From Lucinisca nassula (lineage: Eukaryota; Mollusca; Bivalvia; Lucinida; Lucinidae): 64,000 bases of DNA. Shown piece after piece: positions 40,930 to 51,276 of this stretch. Each line of letters begins with the position of its first letter. Within the stretch, counting starts at the first letter, position 1. The notes beneath the pieces were generated by a model. The model saw only the letters and a list, made by a program, of their open reading frames with translations, ran no database searches and was not told the origin of the DNA. The stretch covers positions 203,191,644 through 203,255,643 of the forward strand of contig OY757011.1 in assembly GCA_963580285.1 (NCBI GenBank), given 5' to 3'. The translations under genes and the position numbers were made by a program.

Positions 40930-41261
40930 GCTGTACAGACGCAAGTCAATTCCAAGATGATAAATAGATAAAAAAAAAATCAAAAAATAAGATGGAAACG
41001 TTATCGTAAAGAATTAGAGAGCTTTTTGTCTGTCTTGTTCCTATTAAAAGACGGTAAAACTATCTTCAAAAAAGGAACGTCTTTCCATCTTAACCACAAT
41101 GCACATAAATTTTTCGTTTTTTGAAAGTTGAAAATAGCATGACATCGATTGATGGCATATTTATTTTGTGTGACACAGACACGATCGCAAATGTAACATT
41201 ACAGCTTCGTACTATAACTTTTGTCTCACACTTTGAATTAAGTAACATTTTTTTTTCTTTT
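40930..41261. other. No recognised feature
   Basis: A-rich sequence; no repeat or frame supported. Confidence 0.4.
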
Positions 41262-41496
41262 CATCACGAAAGCACGCCTACATATTTTGATCCCCTTGAA
41301 CCCATCTTTTATATAGTAAACCTTGGGTTTGCAGGGGTATACATTATTTTTCTTATTTCTGCTCAAAAACATAGACTGTGGATACTCGTTAGAAGCACCG
41401 TGTCGCGAGTATCCACAATCTATGTTTTGAGCCGAAATAGGAAATATATCACACGTGTTCATATGAAAATTTTCATTTTTCGGCGGTAAACTTGGA
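41262..41496 (+). mobile_element. PalM copy, tip and right end altered
   Basis: CATCACGAAAGCACGCCTAC; arms AACATAGACTGTGGATACTCG and CGAGTATCCACAATCTATGTT; tip reduced to TTAGAAGCACCGTGTCG. Right end GGCGGTAAACTTGG is truncated where the next element starts. Confidence 0.8.
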
Positions 41497-42035
41497 CAGT
41501 GAAACTTAGATAGCTCGAACACAACGGGCTCGTTTACCACAGCTGTTTCGAACACGTTTTTGTGTCCCTAGAAATACAGTTAAATTCCGCTATTAAGATC
41601 ATTTAAATTTGGAGAAATTCTCCTTTCAAAGGCTTATTTAGAAGGGTGCAGTTATTCTTTCTTCGTTTTTTCTGCAGAAAATGTCCTCTGGTCAGGGACC
41701 ACCTTTGGGACTGTTCAAAAGTGGTCTTAAAGACCACTTTTGAACAGTCCCAAAGGTGGTCTTAATAGAGGAATTTTACTGTAGTTCCTCATAACTTCAG
41801 TTTGGTTAAATCGAGAGTTTATTCTATTTTTCCTGTTGCAAAACGTATGTTGTGTGTACTCATTAGAATCGCCTCGATGCGGCGATTCTAATGAGTTTAC
41901 ATAACATACCTTTAATTTAAAGAGAGGGGAAAAGATATGCCTAGTATGTCCTCTGACCTGGCACTTTGATAAACCCTCGGTGGCTCGAAGCCCTTCTCGA
42001 ACGACCTTTCCCGGTACCCATTGAAGCTTGATTCA
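41497..42035. mobile_element. Pogo/mariner-type MITE, diverged, carrying a nested MITE
   Basis: ACAGTGAAACTTAGATAGCTCGAAC at the left, AGAATCGCCTCGATGCGGCGATTCT hairpin at about 41866-41891, and CCCTCGGTGGCTCGAAGCCC / CCATTGAAGCTTGATTC at the right. Less conserved than the copies at 45920, 48573 and 53217. Confidence 0.7.
41575..41783. mobile_element. Nested TA-flanked MITE
   Basis: TACAGTTAAATTCCGCTATT and AATAGAGGAATTTTACTGTA are terminal inverted repeats flanked by the TA typical of Tc1/mariner insertion. The interior hairpin is GGACCACCTTTGGGACTGTT / AACAGTCCCAAAGGTGGTC with GGTCTTAAAGACC at the tip. Confidence 0.85.
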
Positions 42036-42147
42036 AAGTGAAATGAAAGTTTTCGACAGTTCGACAGCTGAGCAATGTTTATGGTTGTGCCACTTTTGAA
42101 CTTTTCTCAAAATCCCTTTGTTGTGCATTATAAACTAAGAAGGTGTA

Positions 42148-42150
<3 letters not shown>

Positions 42151-42186
<36 letters not shown>
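42151..42186 (+). repeat. (CT)18 microsatellite
   Basis: Uninterrupted CT dinucleotides, followed by a PalM-like scrap GACTGTGGGTACTTGTAAGA. Confidence 0.97.
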
Positions 42187-42187
<1 letters not shown>

Positions 42188-42439
42188 AGTTACAGACTGT
42201 GGGTACTTGTAAGAGCCTCTAAGAGGCCTAAACGAGTGTTATCTGATTTTAGCAAGTTCACACACTACTGTCTAAAAATGCTATATATTATAACTGCTAG
42301 AAATAGGATTGCTATCCGAATGTCAATGACGAAGACCAATTACAAGTCAAAAGTCAAATAATTTATTCGTAGGCCACCAGCCCTTAACAAGCGTATTAGG
42401 ATACCACGTTGTTGTGATATTTTGCACAAAATGACACTG

Positions 42440-42530
42440 CTCTAAATATATGTTATGGGCTCCGGTTAGACCCATATCTAATTGAAGCAGTTCTTACGAG
42501 TACCCACGGTCCATATTTGAACAGAAATAC
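42440..42530. mobile_element. PalM hairpin scrap
   Basis: ATATGTTATGGGCTCCGGTTAG and GCAGTTCTTACGAGTACCCA resemble diverged PalM arms. Confidence 0.5.
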
Positions 42531-42582
42531 AGACATGTTTACAAACTCTAGCAAACTCAATTGTTTCCTTTATCTCTTCAGA

Positions 42583-42765
42583 TGCCAAAAAAAACTGTAT
42601 TTAGAAAAGTTGTTTGTTTATGTCGTTTACTGCGTCCTTCTGCAATCTTTTTAAAACTATTGTTTGTATACATGCAAACAGTGTAGATTCCGATCAGACT
42701 GCAGGAGCAACAATGGCTCTAAAATACCAGCTCACAACAAAGCAGACGAAACATGTTGTGATAAG
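42583..42765 (+). mobile_element. HpC element, one core arm lost
   Basis: CAGATGCCAAAAAAAACTGT and TTGTTTATGTCGTTTACTGC lead to GCAAACAGTGTAGATTCCGA; the second CACTGTTTG arm is missing. It ends AAGCAGACGAAACATGTTGT where a PalM begins. Confidence 0.65.
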
Positions 42766-42972
42766 CATCACGAAAACGGCATGCCTATATAATTTTGACC
42801 CTTTTAAATCCCCTTAACTGGGGTTCACAGGGCTATATTTTTGCTGAAAAGTATTTATTGTGTGTACTCACTTGGCGGTTCTAACGATTTCCCACAATTT
42901 GTTTCAGCAGAAGTATGGAAAAAAAAGAGTTTTTTTTTTTTTAATTATTATTTTACAATTTTCATTTTTGGC
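42766..42972 (+). mobile_element. PalM copy, reduced
   Basis: CATCACGAAAACGGCATGCC, TTAACTGGGGTTCACAGGG, CACTTGGCGGTTCTAACGAT, TTTTCATTTTTGGCGGT. The left arm tip and the right terminus are missing. Confidence 0.7.
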
Positions 42973-42979
42973 GGTTCGG

Positions 42980-43240
42980 CCCCGGTGTAGTGTTACACCG
43001 ACTGAAGGAAGGAAACATTACACCCGGAAACGTTTCCTTCAAAAAATGATGGCACATTTACACCGGTAATGAAGATCAGTTACACTGGAGTGTAAACTTT
43101 CCATCGATTTTCGGGTGCATAATTACACCATTTACCTGGATTAATAGCCGGCTATTCGATGAAAAGTTACCGAGCATACAATGGAGATAACTTACACCAA
43201 AACTGGTGGCAGCTCAGCTGCCACCAGTTTTGGTGTAATG
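42980..43240. repeat. TTACACC motif cluster ending in a perfect 23-bp-arm palindrome
   Basis: TTACACC or GGTGTAA occurs about seven times (CGGTGTAGTGTTACACCG at 42984, GTTACACTGGAGTGTAAAC near 43080). At 43192-43238, TTACACCAAAACTGGTGGCAGCT pairs perfectly with its complement across one base. Confidence 0.85.
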
Positions 43241-43254
43241 TTTCCATTATTTTT

Positions 43255-44065
43255 TTAAAGTGTAGAAATCAAATTTGGCCCATTCTCTTCTTTAAAGCGT
43301 ACGACCGCCAAAACCCAATTTTCGTCCTGCCACAAATACACCCAGATGAAAAATTGTTTCAAATCACAAAACATTTACTATCAGGTTGTAGGCAACAATA
43401 AGTAAGCTATGTAAGAAAGTGGAAATTAAATTTGGCCCCCATCAGCGTTTAAAGCGCACAGCTGTAAAAACTCATTTTTCATCCTGCTGGAAATGGAACA
43501 TCATGAAAAGATGATCGGACTTTCAAAACTTTCACCACTATCGGCTAGGCAACAAAAAACTATGTGAAAAATGTTGCAGTCAAATGCGGCCCAGTTCGTC
43601 CTTTCAAAGGCAGTACACAAAAGTACCAATTCATCCTGCTGAACCTGTCAAGTTACCAGGATGGCAGCACAGCAAGGTGACAAATTCTTCTGAATTTCAA
43701 AATATTTTCCACCATGTTGTAAGAACCTAAAAAATACGTAAGAAACTAGAAATAAAACTCAGCCCCTTCCCGTCTTTCAAACTTACGGCGCACGGCCGCG
43801 AAAAACCCAATTTTCGTCCTGCCTGCCACAAATTTACCTAGATGAAAAATTGTTTCAAATCACAACAATTTTTACCATCATGTAGTAGGCAACAAAAACC
43901 AATGTAACTATCTGCGTTTTAAGCGTACGGCTGTAAAAAAAAACTGAATTTTCATCCTGCTGGAAATGCAACATAATGAATAGTTAATCGAACTTTCAAA
44001 ACTTTCACCACTATCGGGTAGGCGACAAAAAATATGTGAAAATGTAGCAGTCAAATGCGGCCTAT
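43255..44065. repeat. Tandem array, five ~155-bp units
   Basis: TTTTCGTCCTGCC or TTTTCATCCTGCTGGAAATG recurs near 43319, 43476, 43628, 43814 and 43948, each followed by GTAGGCAACAAAAA and AAATTTGGCCC. Confidence 0.85.
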
Positions 44066-44070
44066 TTCGT

Positions 44071-44219
44071 CCTCTCAATGAGGCGGTTCAAACGAGTACC
44101 CACAACCTATGTCTGGGATCAGAAATAAGAAAAATAATGAATACCCCCTTAAACCCCAGTTTTCTTTATATAAAGTGGGGTTTAGGGGGTCTTTATTTCA
44201 CGGACTTGTTCACGTGATG
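44071..44219 (+). mobile_element. PalM right half
   Basis: CTCAATGAGGCGGTTCAAAC, GTACCCACAACCTATGTC, CATAAGAAAAATAATGAATA-like sequence and CACGGACTTGTTCACGTGAT then G. The left half is missing; the preceding array ends exactly at the tip. This copy gives the empty-site sequence used for 31137-31761. Confidence 0.8.
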
Positions 44220-44221
44220 TG

Positions 44222-44415
44222 CTGTTGACGACAACCCCTATCTTTGCAAACAGTGTAGATCCAGATCAGATAGCTTCTGAAGAAGCAATCTGATCAGGAT
44301 CGACACTGTTTGACATCAACTTTATGGATTTATAGATATAAATTACATAATGTAATTTTGGATAAAAATCAGAAATGGGTGTGGCTGAAATGGATATTCA
44401 GCAGGATAAGGGTTA
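44222..44415. mobile_element. HpC element
   Basis: GCAAACAGTGTAGATCCAGA and TCAGGATCGACACTGTTTGA with AGCTTCTGAAGAAGC at the tip; right end GGATAAGGGTTAA. Confidence 0.8.
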
Positions 44416-44429
44416 ATACAGCGTAATGC

Positions 44430-44777
44430 ATTAAGACACTACTTCAAATCCAAGAGAAAATCATCATTCCAATACAATAAATGAAAAAGGTTTACTTTGG
44501 AACCAAAGAATACATGTTAGAATGAAAACCGGAAACTCGGTTTTATTGAGTTTCTTCATAAACAGCACTGTTGTCTGCAAGGCTGAATACGCCCCCTAGC
44601 ATCGATTTCGAATTACTGCGTCAATATTATGTTTGAATACCTCTTTACATATTACAATAAATTACAACAGTAAATAAATGTTATTGTGACTCACATAAGT
44701 TTCTCTGAATAAATACATGTCACGATTAAAACCAAAATACAGTTTGACAAATTTGCTTTCGAATTCCAATTTTGAAA
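44430..44777. other. No recognised feature
   Basis: AT-rich, no shared repeat or supported frame. Confidence 0.4.
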
Positions 44778-44962
44778 CATTACGAAAACACACCTATTTA
44801 AACATAGGTAAAATTTTACTACCAAAAATGTTTTTTTTTTTCATATAAAAATCCTGATATTTTTTATATAAGAAAAATAAAGTTTGCCCTGCAAACCCCA
44901 GTTTTACTGTATAAAAGTGGGATTCAAGAGGGCCAAAACTATACAAGCATGTTTGCGTGATG
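44778..44962 (-). mobile_element. PalM deletion derivative without the hairpin
   Basis: Both termini are good (CATTACGAAAACACACCTAT and ACAAGCATGTTTGCGTGATG), but the ~100 bp palindrome is gone. ATATTTTTTATATAAGAAAAATAAAG marks the junction. It has the ends without the structure. Confidence 0.85.
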
Positions 44963-45174
44963 GTTACACTCTACTGCAATTTACAATTGATTGATTGTTT
45001 TGGGTTTAACGACACGTCAATCCTTGTGGGTCATTTTGTAACATCTTCCAGAGAAAGGGAGAAAAGAGATAGAAGAGATAGTAGAGGAGATGAAAGTGGG
45101 GGACAGAAAAGAAAGAGGAAAATGATTGGAAGTGTAATAACAGAAGAAATAACAAGACTCTCCTCCTTCCCTTA

Positions 45175-45456
45175 TATCACGAAAACACGCCTATATAATT
45201 TTGACCCCCTTGAACCCCACTTTTATATAGTAAAACTGGGGTTTCTGGGGGTATACCTATTTTTCTTATTTCTGCTCTAAAATATAGGTTATGGGTACTC
45301 GTTAGAACCGCCTCATTGAGGCGGTTCTAACGAGTGCCCACAATCTATATTTTGAGCAGAAATAAGAAAAAATATCTCAATATTTCATCATAAAATATTC
45401 ATTTTTTTTCGACGATAAAGGTGACAATGTATTTGTGTAGGCGTGTTTGCGTACTG
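45175..45456 (+). mobile_element. PalM copy, 282 bp, intact
   Basis: TATCACGAAAACACGCCTAT to GTGTAGGCGTGTTTGCGTAC; tip GTTAGAACCGCCTCATTGAGG intact. Confidence 0.9.
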
Positions 45457-45676
45457 CCTGCTGCAAGGACTGCAGGACTTGTCCAACCGTAAGCCAAAAA
45501 CAGTTGGACACCCCAGTGACACAACACACGCGTCACCTTGGCATCACCTAACCGAGAACTGAAATTTACAAATGAAGTATACTTTGTCACAGAGCGACAG
45601 AATGTGACACTTGATCGAAGGCGGAAGAAGAACAACAGCTGGTGTTGTTTTCAAATAGCCGTTGGGTGAAGAGACC

Positions 45677-45885
45677 TTTAACCTTTAAGATGCCGAGAAA
45701 AACTACACTGCTTAAGCGCCTGCTGATCTTCTCCATGCAAATTAAAAAGAAAGTACAAACAGTGTGAAACCAGGTCAGTCTGCTCCTAGACGAAGAGGTC
45801 TGATCTGGAACCACACTGTTTGCAAAAATGACTTTTAAAATAACCGGCGGACGGCAAAGCAGACAATAGTGGTCGTGATTTACAT
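45677..45885. mobile_element. HpC element
   Basis: TTTAACCTTTAAGATGCCGA; core CAAACAGTGTGAAACCAGGT / ATCTGGAACCACACTGTTTG; CAAAGCAGACAATAGTGGTC at the right. Confidence 0.8.
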
Positions 45886-45919
45886 TGTTTGGGTTCAGGA
45901 ATTTTAACGCTATTGTATA

Positions 45920-46269
45920 TACAGTAGAACTTCGATGGCTCGAACACCGATGGCTCGTTTACCATAGATGAGTCGAACACATTCTTGAGTCCCTAGCAAA
46001 ATCCTCTACATAAGAATTAGTGGGGGATAATTAAGAAGATTTTAGTCTTTTATCTTGCAAATGTATGCTGTGTGTACTCATTAGAATCGCCTCGATGAGG
46101 CGATTCTAATGAGTACACACCGCATACAGATTCATTATAGAACACCGAAAAGATGTTAAAAAGTATCTCGTTATGCCTCCTGACAGTAACCTCAGTGACT
46201 CGAACTACCCCTGTCTCGAACAGATTTTCGAGGTCCCAAAGGGGTTCGAGCCATTGAAGTTCGACTGTA
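45920..46269. mobile_element. Pogo/mariner-type MITE, ~350 bp
   Basis: Ends TACAGTAGAACTTCGATGGC and CCATTGAAGTTCGACTGTA are inverted repeats with TA at each end. The centre is a perfect hairpin ATTAGAATCGCCTCGATGAGG and complement. Same family at 48573 and 53217. No transposase frame. Confidence 0.9.
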
Positions 46270-46612
46270 CTGTGAATCTTCAATGGTTGGAACACCGATG
46301 ACTCATTTACCATGGTTAATTTAAACTGGTTTTTGGGTTCCCTGGGAAATTTTACCAAAGCCTCTGATATACATGTACATATGCAGCTTATTTTTATGTT
46401 ATTTTAAAAAGTGTCTGTTATATGTACACATTTGAATCGCGTCAATGCATGAGGCGATTCTAACAAGTCCACATAACATTTTTTTTTTTAATGTATAGAA
46501 GAAAGAAATATTATCTAAATTATGCCTCGTTATTTGGCTCCATGTAACCGTCAGTGCCTCGAACTACCCCAATCTCGAACACAGTTTTATAGCCTCAAAG
46601 GTATTCGATCCA
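46268..46612. mobile_element. Second pogo/mariner-type MITE sharing the TA junction
   Basis: TACTGTGAATCTTCAATGGT starts on the last TA of the previous copy. Diverged hairpin TTTGAATCGCGTCAATGCATGAGG. The right end stops at GTATTCGATCC where an HpC-type element begins. Confidence 0.75.
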
Positions 46613-46840
46613 TTAACCCATTTTGTACCGGAAACCCCAACACGGATACCCTGGCAAACAGTGCAAGCCCAGATCAGACGCCGCAAAACGCGGCGTCTGA
46701 TCAGGGCCTACACTATTTGCAAAAATTTCGGCCATTTTCCAAATCAATTTTGAAGAAAACACAACCTGGCACCCCTAAGTTTCGAAATGGACTCCTGCTA
46801 TATATAAGGATGAAGATTCCATTTGGTACAAAAGGTAAAA
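46613..46840 (+). mobile_element. HpC subfamily 2
   Basis: ATTAACCCATTTTGTACCGG; core GCAAACAGTGCAAGCCCAGA / TCAGGGCCTACACTATTTGC with the tip GACGCCGCAAAACGCGGCGTC; the right end has CATTTGGTACAAAAGG. Its flanks differ from the standard HpC. Confidence 0.8.
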
Positions 46841-46850
46841 GTTTCACTTA

Positions 46851-46995
46851 AGTAAACTGGTTTCATCGGGTGGCAGGGCTTGAGTTGCCCTTTCGTCTCA
46901 ATGTAGAGTAAAAATCACAAATACATGTAAATGGAAGCAACGTTGAATGGGACGTTAAAGCATAAATCAAACAAAACAAAAACAAACAAACAAAA
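46851..46995 (+). mobile_element. S1 retroposon, 5'-truncated
   Basis: ACTGGTTTCATCGGGTGGCA to GGGACGTTAAAGCATAAATC and an (AAAC)n tail. Confidence 0.75.
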
Positions 46996-47243
46996 AAAAA
47001 TGTAGCATTTTAATTTTAAGCCTAAACTCCTACCTTAAAGACGAATTTTAGAATCTTTTTTTAGAATCACTGTCCAAAGTCCTGCACCACGGAATACATT
47101 CTTGGTAAAATTCCTTAACCGAAATTATCCAAAGTTCGTCCTTCAAAAACAGAAGTCCTTAACTGTCTTTTCTACTGTCTTTAACAGTACAACATATAAA
47201 ACACCACTAGATAAATTATGAGTAACTTTTACATGTCAACAAG

Positions 47244-47472
47244 TTAACCCTGTTTGTACAAAATGGAATCTTCCTCCTTACATATAACAGGAGTTCAGTT
47301 CAAAATTTAGTGGTGACAGGTTGTGTTTTCATCAAAATGTATTAGTAAAGGACTGAACTTCTAGCAAACAGTGAAGGCCCTGATCAGACGCCGCGTCCTG
47401 CGGCGTCTGATCTGGGCCTGTACTGTTTGCCAGGGTACCCGTTTTGGGGTTTCTGGTACTAAATGGGTTAAC
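47244..47472 (-). mobile_element. HpC subfamily 2, inverted copy
   Basis: Reverse complement of the 46613 copy: TTAACCCTGTTTGTACAAAA at the left and GGTACTAAATGGGTTAAC at the right. The core tip GACGCCGCGTCCTGCGGCGTC is perfect. The two copies face opposite ways about 400 bp apart. Confidence 0.85.
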
Positions 47473-47649
47473 TTACAAGTGATCAGGGACAATCTCAATA
47501 TTACTACAATGAAGTTAAGTATTGAATATCTTGACTCAAGTATACACAGTGGCATAAGACAGTGTTTCCATTAGACAAAGAATGCTTTCGATTGTAGATC
47601 GATCAACAGACATGCGAAATTAAAAAATATACATAGTTTTTTTTATCTA

Positions 47650-47902
47650 AAGTTTTGCGCCCCGTCAACATTATGTAGGTCATTTTGGAGACGCTGCGTC
47701 TGATATTTTGGACTTTTATCAGACTTTAGGATGAAATGACATACCCAAAGAAACCGCTACGGTTTAATTTAGGAGCGGTCTGTTTCTCACCACATTTCCT
47801 GGGCAGGCTGGGACCTTCTAAGCGGGTTACCAGTACTCAAGATCGATGGTTTCCAGCTCTGCGCGGAAGCACCATGCATCCCAAGCCCCGATAGGCAGGG
47901 TC
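47650..47902 (-). mobile_element. S1 retroposon, diverged
   Basis: CCCGTCAACATTATGTAGGTC to CAAGCCCCGATAGGCAGGG; no (CAAA)n tail left. Confidence 0.75.
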
Positions 47903-47904
47903 GC

Positions 47905-48570
47905 AATTGCATATCAAAACTAGGAGAATAGGAGAAATAAATAAACTGTAAATATAACAAGTACTTTCACAGCCACATCGAAACATGTTGTGTCTGGATT
48001 TTGGTACAGGCATGTTCACCGGAGCTGACTGAAGGAAAAAAAAGGATGGGCACTATTTTGAAGTTCTGAATAAAATACAGAAAAAACACAGTGTTTAAGT
48101 GATACAAAAAGCATCAATTGTACTTATGCCCATATAATCATTGCTTCATCATAGTATCAGACTCAAACGTCACGCATTCTGAACGTCTATTGATATCTTC
48201 TCGGACGCCATTGAGAAGACACCAAGAATAATGTCGACATGACTGAAACTTTCCTGCGTTGTAATATAACGATTTCATCTTGTACAAAAAGGTAGTGCCA
48301 GCTAAACAGATTCATTTCCACGGCTAATCGTACAAGTAGAAATGTTTATATCTTCTAGAAATCTTGTTTTTCTCTGTTAAGTGTGTTACATAGCCTTTCA
48401 AAACGCAGTGAGACGTAACTGCACTTTTAATTTTGTACCCTTCCAAATTTTAGGTAAGTCGCCTTTAGTTGGTAATTTACATCTGGCGCTATAGTTGTCG
48501 CGAGATTTGTAGTGCATCACACTGACTTCTTTGCCACAACATCTACATAATGGTATTATCAAAAAACTTA
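47905..48570. other. No recognised feature
   Basis: No repeats shared with the rest of the window. The minus frames at 48398-48670 have no motif and run into the next MITE. Confidence 0.4.
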
Positions 48571-48572
48571 TG

Positions 48573-48923
48573 TACAGTCGAACTTCGATGACTCGAACCC
48601 CTTCGGGACCATAGAAATTTGTTCGAAACAGCAGTAGTTCGAGCCACTGCTGCATACTTCCAGAAAACATAACGGGGTATTTTTGGACTTCTTTTCGGTG
48701 TTCTGTAACATAAATGTATGCTGTGTGTGCTCATTAGAATCGCCTCATTGAGGCGATTCTAATGAGTACACACAGCATAAATTTACATGATAAAAGTCGA
48801 AAATCTCCTTAAGTATCCCACACTTTTTCTAATGCAGAGGAATTCCCTTGGGAGTCAAGAACGGGTTCGACTCAGCCATGGTAAACGAGCCATCGGTGTT
48901 CGAGCCATCGAAATTCGACTGTA
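48573..48923. mobile_element. Pogo/mariner-type MITE
   Basis: TACAGTCGAACTTCGATGAC and ATCGAAATTCGACTGTA; perfect hairpin CATTAGAATCGCCTCATTGAGG; ATGCTGTGTGTGCTC / GAGTACACACAGCAT arms. Confidence 0.9.
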
Positions 48924-49033
48924 TATTTCTAAACTCCTGTGAAAAAATATATCCGAAACCTGTCTCCCCTAGTATATGGAATAGTCTTGTCACGCTTGAA
49001 CATTGAACTCTCAAAGGTCGTGTATAAACTATA

Positions 49034-49170
49034 ATGAGTGAGTGAGTGTTTTAGTTTTACGTCCCACCAACAGCTAAGGCCATACGGAGACGTGACCTCG
49101 GTTTAAAGACTCATCCGAAAGTCTGGAGAAACCGGGATCGATCCTGCGACCCCTGGTTTACAAGGCAATA
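49034..49170 (-). mobile_element. SINE S3, 5'-truncated
   Basis: Matches 33256-33421 from the (CACT)n tail (GAGTGAGTGAGTG) to CCTGGTTTACAAGGC. The tRNA A-box half is missing. Confidence 0.85.
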
Positions 49171-49266
49171 AAGTATAATACCCGTATCATTAGCAAAGCA
49201 AGAGAGCTGTAAGCATATTGGACAAGTTCATGTGCTCCACGTTTTGAGGAACCTGTGAGTGCCATT

Positions 49267-49530
49267 CGCGATAACTCACCCATGCGACATAGTGTATTTT
49301 ATTCATATCTCGAAAACGGTCATTTGTCTGATGAAATGTTGTGAAATATTTCTAATTTTCACTCAGCATAGGTTGTCGGTGCTCGTAACAACTCCCTCGT
49401 TGAGCTCCAACAACCTGTTTTGGGACAGAAATCAGGAAACTAATGTATACCCCTGTAAACCTTGTTTTCTCTGTATAATATAAAGTGGGGTTTAGAGGAA
49501 TGTTCATTTCACAGACTTGTTAACGTAATG
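49267..49530 (-). mobile_element. PalM copy, diverged tip
   Basis: GATAACTCACCCATGCGACA; CATAGGTTGTCGGTGCTCGT / AGCTCCAACAACCTGTTTTG; end ATGTTCATTTCACAGACTTG then TTAACGTAATG. Its right end is the best match to the 29-bp minisatellite unit. Confidence 0.8.
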
Positions 49531-49589
49531 TGCGGGTCAGCCTGTGCATTCGTGCGCCTTAGTATTAATTTCATTACACTTCATTTTGA

Positions 49590-49867
49590 ATTGAGCTTTA
49601 ACGTCCCCGGTTCAGGGCCTTTTGGAGAAATTGCTTCAAATTTTATGGCACTTTTACCCGACATTGAGATGAAATGACATCTCAAGCCCTGTCGCCCAAT
49701 GAAATCAATGGGGTTTATAACATGGACAGTCCGACTCGCACCACTTTGCCTGGGCAAGCTTAGATCCTCTCAGCGGTTTACCAGTACTCGTGTGCGGTCG
49801 GTTTCAGGTCTGCTTGGAAGCATCATGCAGCCCATCTATTTCTTTAAGCCCCGATGGGCGGGGGGCG
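49590..49867 (-). mobile_element. S1 retroposon
   Basis: GAGCTTTAACGTCCCCGGTT to AAGCCCCGATGGGCGGGGG. Confidence 0.8.
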
Positions 49868-49951
49868 CGGGGTCTCCTACTTGTATAGTATCTGGAGCTA
49901 AATTGTTGTGTGTGTATACCTGAGCTTATCGGTTTATGTCGTACTCATTCG

Positions 49952-50030
49952 GAAATGTGAACATCATTCTTACAAGCCCGTATGATGAACATCCCATGCA
50001 TCCCACTTTACACAGAGAAAATGGGGGAAA
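49952..50030 (+). mobile_element. PalM left-end fragment
   Basis: ACATCATTCTTACAAGCCCG, ATGAACATCCCATGCATCCC, ACTTTACACAGAGAAAATGGGG; stops where S1 begins. Confidence 0.55.
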
Positions 50031-50033
50031 AAC

Positions 50034-50245
50034 GGGTTAACACTGGTAAACGGCTTAGAATGTCTAAGCAAAGTTGTGCGTGTCGGACCGGCTGTGCATT
50101 TATACCATATTGACTTCAATGGGCGACAGGTCTGAAAATGTAATTTCATCTCACTGTCGGGTAAATGTCCCACCAAGTTGGAAGTAACATCTCCAACATG
50201 ACCTCAGTAGTATTGACGGGGATGTTCAACCTCAATTCAAACCAA
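50034..50245 (+). mobile_element. S1 retroposon, 5'-truncated
   Basis: TAACACTGGTAAACGGCTTA to GACGGGGATGTTCAACCTCA. Confidence 0.75.
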
Positions 50246-50387
50246 AAATATAGGCCTAGGTTTTGTGAGACGCTTCTAACGGACATTAACAAGCTATGTT
50301 GCAGAAACAAAAGTTGTCATTCATTTTCATCAGTACAATGTTATTTTTAAGCCACAAAACCCACTGTTCACGGGTCTGTTTGCTCTC

Positions 50388-50662
50388 GCCCATCGGGGCG
50401 TGGAGGAAAGGACTGGGCTGTATGGTGCTTCCGTGCAGAACAGAAACTACTTATAAACAGTTTGGAAGGTCTCACCTGCTCTGGCAACGTGGTGCGAGTC
50501 GGACCGTCTATGTATATTATATCTAGCAGTTCTTTGGGAGTCCGGGTTTGTGATGTCATTACATTTCAGCTTCGGGTAAAAGTCTCTAAAAATTGGAAGC
50601 AAAGCCTCCGAAATGACGTTAAGTGTGTTGACGGGGACGTAGAACCTCAACACAAACAACAC
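50388..50662 (+). mobile_element. S1 retroposon
   Basis: CGCCCATCGGGGCGTGGAGG to GACGGGGACGTAGAACCTCA and ACAAACAA. Confidence 0.8.
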
Positions 50663-50949
50663 TTTAATAAGATATGCTAATAAGCGTGTTTGAATAACGA
50701 TTCATTGTCATTTTATGCTAACACTGGTTGAATTATTATCATTACCTTTATTTAGTAGATCACACCCACAGGCTCCCGAGGTCACTTATACTGGGCGAAT
50801 GTATGACACGATGAGCAATAAGAATGTTTTCTGAATATTTGAATACATTTTTGCCGACATCTGTATATATATGAGACATATATTTTGCCATTTTTTGCGG
50901 GTCAATTGTTGCATTTCTTTACCTATATACGCGACCCTAAAATGTGACA

Positions 50950-50983
50950 TTGGCAAACAGTGTAGAACCAGGTCAGACGAATT
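50950..50983. mobile_element. HpC half-arm
   Basis: GGCAAACAGTGTAGAACCAG only; the second arm is missing. Confidence 0.55.
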
Positions 50984-51045
50984 CAGAGCAAATCGTTCAT
51001 TCTCAGAATTGAAAGCTTCTTTTAAGAAGGAATCTTATCACAGCT

Positions 51046-51096
51046 CTACCCCCCCCCCCCTACCGCCCCAACCCCTACCCCCCCCCCCACCCCCTA
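51046..51096 (+). repeat. C-rich low-complexity tract
   Basis: Runs of C broken by TACCG and AACCCCTA; proline-rich frames here are artefacts. Confidence 0.9.
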
Positions 51097-51276
51097 AAAA
51101 CATAAACGGGAAGGAATGCACATGAGGAGCTTCTCTTTGCCAAAAAGCAGTATATATGTTTTATGTACATCTATGCAGTAGGTAGATGAAAAGAAGAAAG
51201 AAATACACACTTGTTGCCCTTAGTCATGCAAACTACATGATTGCTTATGAAGAGCACCCCACAAGCGCCGAAATAT

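Noticed and set aside
51046..51125. Proline-rich protein segment
   Set aside because: It is a C-rich low-complexity tract with no surrounding coding signal.
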